NCBI GenBank assembly: GCA_947650285.1
Contig: CANTFL010001426.1
Location: 186,001 to 250,000, forward strand
Direction of reading: 5' to 3'
DNA from: Hyaloperonospora brassicae
Taxonomy: Eukaryota > Oomycota > Peronosporomycetes > Peronosporales > Peronosporaceae
Length of the DNA: 64,000 bases
Both the position numbers and the translations under genes were made by a program. Of the stretch, positions 58,742-64,000 are shown in pieces. The notes below the pieces were generated by a model, which worked only from the letters and a program-made list of their open reading frames with translations, was not told the origin of the DNA and searched no databases. How positions within the stretch are numbered: the first letter of the stretch is position 1; every line of letters starts with the position of its first letter.

Positions 58742-59866
58742 CGAAAGTTGCTTCAGATACACAATCATCGTGTGTCTCTGCACCTGGTGATGACGTTTTG
58801 CTCATCACCTTGAAGTTGGAAGCGACAAATGGTTTGTCACTTCGTGCCATAGTAGACTGTGGGGAGTCGAATAAAGTTGTTCGACGCCAGTCACTAGAGG
58901 GTCGTAGGCTCAAGTTCGTTGAGCGCGACATTCCCCTCATAAGGATGACGGTGCGCCTTGCAACAGGCGCATCGATAACCGTTGAGAAACGTGTAGTCGG
59001 AATCCACTACACGCTAGAGGGCGAATAGTACGATAATGACTTCATCGTACTGGATCTGGATGACAAATTTGATGTCATCCTGGGATTACCATGGCTCAGA
59101 AGGTACGAACCAAGAGTGAGCTGGCAGCATCGATCCGTGAAGATGCCTGCCGCTTGTTCATCAGATGGCCATCTGATGAATGTCATGGAGCGTCCACAAG
59201 CGTGTGGATGTACTGCGAGTGAATGCGATGGCTTCACTTGAGGTACGGTCGTTAGCACGACTGCACAAGATCACAGTGTAGTTGATCACTACACTGTGGA
59301 GCAAGCTCCTGGCGGCTGTACAGAAGTACAGGCTGCGCCGAAGGTCCACCACTCGAAGAAGTCGAGTGGACCAGGTCATGGATGCATGCCTAGCGGGCCT
59401 CATCTAAGAAGTAAGAAACCTGTTGCCTCTAAAGGACAACATGGAGATCCTAGGTCGACTGGAGAGTCGACCGTAGAGAATCGGTCCCTGACTGTGGTTG
59501 CACAGCCACAGTCGGAAGACGTCGAGGGAATAAGTCCCCACGTGCTTGAGGAAGGAATTCCTCAAGAGTCACTTGCTGAGGGACCAGGCCCTCAGCAACC
59601 TGTGGAAGCAAGTTACCAGGAAGAAGCCGAGACGTTGAATGTGTTGGTCAATGACGGATCAAGCGTAGGCGCTTATACGCTTGATATGATTGTGCCTCCG
59701 AAGTAAACTTCGGAGGCAACTCAGTTGCCAACGCTAGAACCGAAACGGTTCTTGCGTGATCTGCGTAGTGGCAAAGTCAAGCAGATCTGCATACTCGTCA
59801 CAGAGGACGAGTATGTGACCGACAACAGTATTTGCTGAGAACGAACGGGTTCTCAGCAGCTCATCG
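58672..59866 (+). pseudogene. Pol: aspartic protease and linker region, broken
   Basis: The protease frame reads VLLITLKLEATNG, then AIVDCGESNKVVRRQSL. The catalytic triplet is DCG rather than D-S/T-G. A strand and the flap follow, with an in-frame TAG at 59026. Beyond it the frame continues FIVLDLDDKFDVILGLPWL and RRYEPRVSWQHRSVKMP, typical of gypsy proteases. Another stop (about 59239), then an open linker (59296-59706, acidic and Pro/Ser-rich), a TAA at 59704 and a TGA near 59837 precede a frame change into the RT region. The protease cannot be made in one piece. Confidence 0.85.
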
Positions 59867-60870
59867 ATGGACGAAAGTGTCCTTAATCAGAAGACTCGGA
59901 TTGAGCGATACACGTCTCAAGTCTGGGAGTCGCTTCAGGCAAATCCTTTGTATAAGGATTTGATCAAATTCAAGGATGTGTTCCCTGAATCCGTACCTTG
60001 CGAGTTGTCTAAGGACAAAGGCACTCGACACGAGACCGAGCTCAAACCGACCTCGAAGTACTGTGTCATGAAGTAGTGGCCACTGCCTCGTGAACAAGTA
60101 CTAGCGATCGACAAGTTCTTTGCCGATCGCTTAGCAGCGGGCCATGTGAGAGAATCGACATCCCCTCACAGCTCTCCGACCTTTTTTGTGCTAAAGGCCA
60201 CAGGAGGATGGCGGATAGTGCACGCATTCAACAAATTAATGCTGCAACGGTACCGGCTCAGACGCCGATACCGAGGAAGGACGTAATCATAGATGGTATG
60301 TCAAAGAGTACCATCTTTTCGTCCATGTATCTGATGGATGGGTTCCATCAGATCCTCATGCGTGAACGGAACATCCCGTATACAGCAGTGAGCTACCCCA
60401 GCGGGATGCTGTGGGAGTGGCTAGTGATGCCACAGGGGCTGAGCAATGCCCCTGCAACATTCAACAGATGTGTCACAAATCTGTTGTGATAGGTGCGGGA
60501 TTCCGCACCAAGTTACTTCGACGATGTGTTCGTTTATAGCCGGGCTATGGACGGAAAGACGGACGTTGAAGTTCACAGAACTCACGTTCGTCAGGCTCTT
60601 CAACTTATGCGCAAGCATAAGTTGTACGCAAACCTCAAGAAGTGTATATTCGCGGCTAGCGAAATACCACTTCTTGGGTGCATCGTGGGTAAACACGGCG
60701 TACGCCCTGATCCCGAAAAGATTAAGGCGATCACCGACTGGCCAGTGCCAGTCAATGTCAAAGGACTAAGGAAGTTCCTTGGGATAGCGGCGTACTTGCA
60801 CAAGTACTCGCGAAACTACGCCGAGATGACTGTTCATCTTTCTTGCTTGCTCAAGAAAAATGTCAAGTGA
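59867..60870 (+). pseudogene. Pol: reverse transcriptase domain, broken
   Basis: The domain starts with RYTSQVWESLQANPLYKDL, then FPESVPCELSKDKGTRHE. An in-frame TAG lies at 60074. The fingers region (AAGHVRESTSPHSSPTFF, GGWRIVHAFNKL) shifts frame at about 60235-60240. The palm has SSMYLMDGFHQI and MPQGLSNAPATFNR, another stop (TGA, about 60487), then the active-site YFDD at 60514-60525. The thumb and connection (ANLKKCIFAASEIPLLGC; RKFLGIAAYLHKYSRNY) run to a TGA at about 60868. The catalytic Asp pair is intact, but the reading frame is not. Confidence 0.88.
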
Positions 60871-61330
60871 TCATGGAACGCTGAGTGCCAGCGTTCCTTT
60901 GAGGGTATCAAGCAAAGAGTGATGCAAACGCCGATCTTGGCGATTGCAGAATAGGACAGACCTTTTCATGTGGTCTGTGACGCAACGATTTTGCAATCTG
61001 CTGTGCGTTGATGCAGTATGACACAGACAGCGCAGAGCGCGTCGTCTGCTATCAGTCGCGTCAGCTGCAAGCAGCTGAGCGCAATTACCCAGTGCATGAC
61101 ATGGATCTCCTTGCCATGCAATATGCACTGGCTAAGTTCCTGGTCAATCTCCTCGGAGATAGACCGTTCATCGTGTATACGGACCACGCGTCACCACGCA
61201 CGGCCGTAAACAGTCCGCACCTCTTGCAAAGGATGGCGAGGTGGATGTCCTTCTTCGCGGAGTATATCTTCTCCGTGGAGTACAAGCCAGGACGACTTAA
61301 TGTCGTCGCTGATGCATTATCACGTTGTCC
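60871..61330 (+). pseudogene. Pol: RNase H domain, broken
   Basis: After the RT, the segment with FHVVCDATI has lost frame near 60950-61010. The following frame is open from about 61011: YDTDSAERVVCYQSRQLQ, then LLAMQYALAKFLVNL, YTDHASPRTAV (around 61176-61210), FSVEYKPGRLNVVADALSR. These are the RNase H blocks ending in the A-D-A-L-S-R motif. The start of the domain is damaged, the rest readable. Confidence 0.85.
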
Positions 61331-62325
61331 CGACTTCGAGACAACGACCCGAGTCAACAGTGAGGCCTTGCCCATTGTTGCGACACTATCCATCAGTGTG
61401 CCGTCATCGCCGTTACTCGACAACGTGCGAAAAGCATACGCAGGGGATATTATTCTCCTCCGTTTGATGGGTCATTTTGCGAACCCATCCCGGAAATCCA
61501 TGCGGGATTTACCGGCTTTGTATCGTTCCTCTTTGGCTCGGTACGCTACTCGCAATGGCCTGCTGTACTATAGAGCTGTTGCCGACGACACGCCTCGTGT
61601 CGTCGTTCCCGATCATGATGACTTGCGATTACGCATCATGTTCAAATGTCACGATGCGCCGTCTGGTGGGCATCGTGGTCGAGAAAAGACTTACCTCACG
61701 GTCAGTCGTGACTTTTACTGGCACCGACAGTATCAGTTTGTCCGCAAGTACATTCGTTCTTGCGAGGTCTGTCAACGGGTGAAGTCTAGTCCTTCATCTC
61801 GTGCATTGTCATAACCCTTGCCGGTCCCGGCAGAGTGTCGGGAGTCCGTGTCCATGGACTTTGTCTTCTTTTTATCCGAAGACACTAACAAGAATAATGG
61901 TATTCTCGTGTTTGTGGATCGTTTCAGCAAGATGGTCCATTATGCTGCAGTCCCAGAATCGATCGACGAACATGATTGTGCGCGTGTCTTCATCGAAACT
62001 GTGTTTCGACTTCACAATTTACCCCTGAAATCGTATCCGACTGTGACCCTCGGTCCACGGCGGTGTTTTGGCTATTCGTGCTCCGCACATTGGAAACAAG
62101 GTTAAAGATTTTAAAACAGATGGTCAGACAGAACGTGCGAATCGTGTCCTCGAAGAAAGTATTCATGAATACGTCCACTACTTTTCAAATTGGAGTGAGT
62201 TCTTTCCAATGGTTGAGTTTGCCATTAATAACTCCGTGCATGCGTCCACAACGCATACACCGTTCTACGTAAATGGCTTACGCCACCCACGTATTCCCGC
62301 CCTCATACAGAGTGACTCTGAGTAA
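61331..62325 (+). pseudogene. Pol: integrase, broken
   Basis: The zinc-binding N-terminus is readable as KCHDAPSGGHRGREKTYL and RSCEVCQRVK, an H-x6-H...C-x2-C site. A TAA stop lies at about 61812, after which the same frame continues CRESVSMDFVFFLSED with the first catalytic Asp at 61857. The second acidic region (SDCDPRSTAVFW, near 62040) is in another frame. The third lies in DGQTERANRVLEES with Glu at 62131. The D-D-E residues survive as bases, spread over at least two frames with a stop. Confidence 0.88.
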
Positions 62326-63041
62326 AGGGGATCAGGGACTCGCTCGAGCAAAAACCGTTTTGGCTCTTGCTCATCACGTATCACCGCTCACGCCGATACG
62401 TTTGATGCCGATGTCGACAACGTCGACTTCGAAGAAATCGAGCTTAGCAGTAGCGATGAAGCTGCTGCTGCATCAGTCAATGATGAAGATTCTAGGATAT
62501 TCAGCATCGTCAACGACAATGCCAGCGAGGAAGAAGACACCCTCGATGAAGAAGAGAGCAATCTCTTCGCAGTGCGCACGAAGCGCACTGAAAAACAGAA
62601 CAATGAGTCAGCAGAGAACTTCCTGCTGACTCGAGAGGCGGTAGTTCGTTTCGTTCAGGACTCCATCGCAAATGCGGTGGACCGCCAAAAACGGAACGCA
62701 GACAAGAATGGAAGAGCAAATGTTCTTTCATTTAAGGTTAACGACCTAGTACTACTTTCTGCGCTAAACTTACCTGGACATGTAGTCACCAATGTCGGCA
62801 GTAGTAAATTACTGCCGAAATACATTGGTACTTTTGTATATTGCACCGCAAGGGCAATGCATGCACGATCAAATTGCCTCGTAGGATGCGCACGCATCCT
62901 ACATCTTATGTTGGTCGTCTCCGCCCGTACCATCAGTACGTGGCCTCTTGCGAGAACGGAGATATCCGGCGCGCTCAAGAATCCCCAACAGATTCTTGTG
63001 ATCACGGACCAAACACTCAAGTTGGTCCTTCGTCAAAATAA
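62326..63041 (+). pseudogene. Pol: integrase C-terminal region (GPY/F-like), broken
   Basis: An acidic linker (EEEDTLDEEES-like in one frame) is followed by ANAVDRQKRNADKNGR, FKVNDLVLLSALNLPG and GSSKLLPKYIGTF, which is the GPY/F module of gypsy integrases. A frame change follows, with CTIKLPRRMRTHPTSYVGRL and a tail ending in a stop at 63039-63041. This tail overlaps, tail to tail, the antisense ORF ending at 62899. A chromodomain was not recognised. Confidence 0.75.
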
Positions 63042-64000
63042 TTCGATCCTTCATCGACGTGGCCTCGCAACGAGCCGTCTGTAGCTCGTCGCGCAAACGA
63101 AGTCTCTTGCGCTCACTCTCAAGCTGAGCGAACTCAAATTCCGATCTTTCCTTCTCCCGATCGGCACGAAAACGTCGCACGTCCAACTGCAAGGCGTGCC
63201 GACGATCGTATTCGTGATCGACGTCCTCCCTCAGCTCGATCAGGTAACGCTCGTGCAGGCCCGGCGGCTGAACCCGACCTTGTCTTTCCACCGCCAACGG
63301 AACCACATGTGGATTCCCACGGTGGTCAACGCTTTCTAGTGGAGCGTATCTTGAACCACCGTGGCGATTCAGGATCAAGGACGAGCTACCTCGTCCGGTG
63401 GCGTGGGTGCCCACCTTCCTTTGACAGATAGGAACCTCGTTTCCAGCTGATGGCTGACATTGAAGTTCTCGTCCAATAGTATTACGAGAATCATCCTATA
63501 GGTCCTCGGGCTCATCGGTAAACACGCACTTTTGGCGCTTGTATACGGATTTCAAGTTTGCAATCGCGTCCCGCATCTCAGCCGAGATGTGTGCCCTTCC
63601 CCAGGGCGAACATAGGGAATACACATCCCTATGTGCACGCTGCGAGTTGTCAACACAGCTCGCACAAGGATCACCCCAAGTGAGGCATGGAATGCCGGCC
63701 TCAATTGACAGATTATGCATCTGGTACCTTGCACCGGTTGGCGTAAGCTTTTCGAACCTGAGGCGTGTCGCCTCAAGCTTCTTAAGCCACTCTTCTCGTC
63801 CAAATTTCTTTACGTTTTGGACAAAGGCGTTCCACGCAGACAAAAGCAAGTTCTTGTCACGCTTTTGGTTGCCATTGTACCATCGATGTCTAAGAAAGAC
63901 ATCGAGATAAAAGTCTTCCTCAGCGCGAAAGTTGCTCGCGCTGGGACTCAAGCTGTGAAGCTCAGTCGCATCGAATAAGGGTATTCGATAATGTTGGCTT
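62899..64000 (-). pseudogene. Long antisense ORF at the 3' end of the gypsy element, one internal stop, 5' end outside window
   Basis: A single minus-strand frame runs from the right edge to a stop at 62899-62901, about 367 codons, interrupted only by a TAG at 63496-63498. No ATG opens it inside the window, so it extends further right. The first part has LDVFLRHRWYNGNQKRDK, WNAFVQNVKKFGREEWLKKL and a Cys-rich stretch (PCLTWGDPCASCVDN ... YSLCSPWG) that could bind zinc. The second part is a highly charged probable coiled coil (RADREKERSEFEFAQLE; RKRLRLRDELQTARCE) with a basic end (SRKRPRTDG). I do not recognise the family. Plant gypsy elements are known with antisense ORFs in this location; a captured gene or a neighbouring gene is the alternative. 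Confidence 0.55.

Overview
The window reads as oomycete nuclear DNA, probably from a Peronosporales species (Phytophthora or a downy mildew). The inference rests on nearly intron-free, GC-rich housekeeping genes, short GT-AG introns where they occur, an LRR/TKL receptor kinase, an S33-protease-like gene, and Ty3/gypsy and Ty1/copia elements of the kind common in these genomes. No database was consulted. Composition is mosaic: compact GC-rich gene islands alternate with AT-rich, gene-poor stretches of 4-13 kb that hold decayed coding fragments and repeats.

Layout. Island 1 (1-10.4 kb): a P4-type phospholipid flippase (+), a small MGC-anchored PX-domain protein (-), and a four-exon LRR receptor-like TKL kinase (-). 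10.4-15.6 kb: minisatellites and no recognised gene. Island 2 (15.6-20.9 kb): glutamine-hydrolysing asparagine synthetase (+) and a cystathionine beta-lyase-like enzyme with an N-terminal LisH-like motif (-). 20.9-26.6 kb: no clear gene. Island 3 (26.7-31.9 kb): sphingolipid delta-4 desaturase (+) and RNA polymerase II subunit RPB2 (-). 31.9-45.0 kb: an AT-rich desert with a 1.4-kb TIR element carrying 95-bp terminal inverted repeats and a decayed copia fragment. 45.1-46.9 kb: a frameshifted S33-type hydrolase whose catalytic residues look substituted. 48.2-48.9 kb: a 121-bp tandem array. 50-57 kb: decayed coding remnants, a 30-bp repeat, a solo-like LTR and a reverse-oriented gypsy pol relic. 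57.07 kb to the right edge: a Ty3/gypsy element with a 5' LTR, a primer-binding site, an intact gag, a pol with many breaks, and a long antisense ORF running off the window.

Functional links are modest. The flippase and the desaturase both act on membrane lipids, the PX protein probably binds phosphoinositides, and asparagine synthetase and the lyase are amino-acid enzymes. There is no operon logic; neighbours are convergent, divergent or tandem without evident co-function. The observations I rate highest are a canonical -1 slippery heptamer plus stem at the gag/pol junction, the antisense ORF at the 3' end of the same element, three phase-2 introns at the same point of the LRR repeat, the LisH-lyase fusion, and the TIR element.
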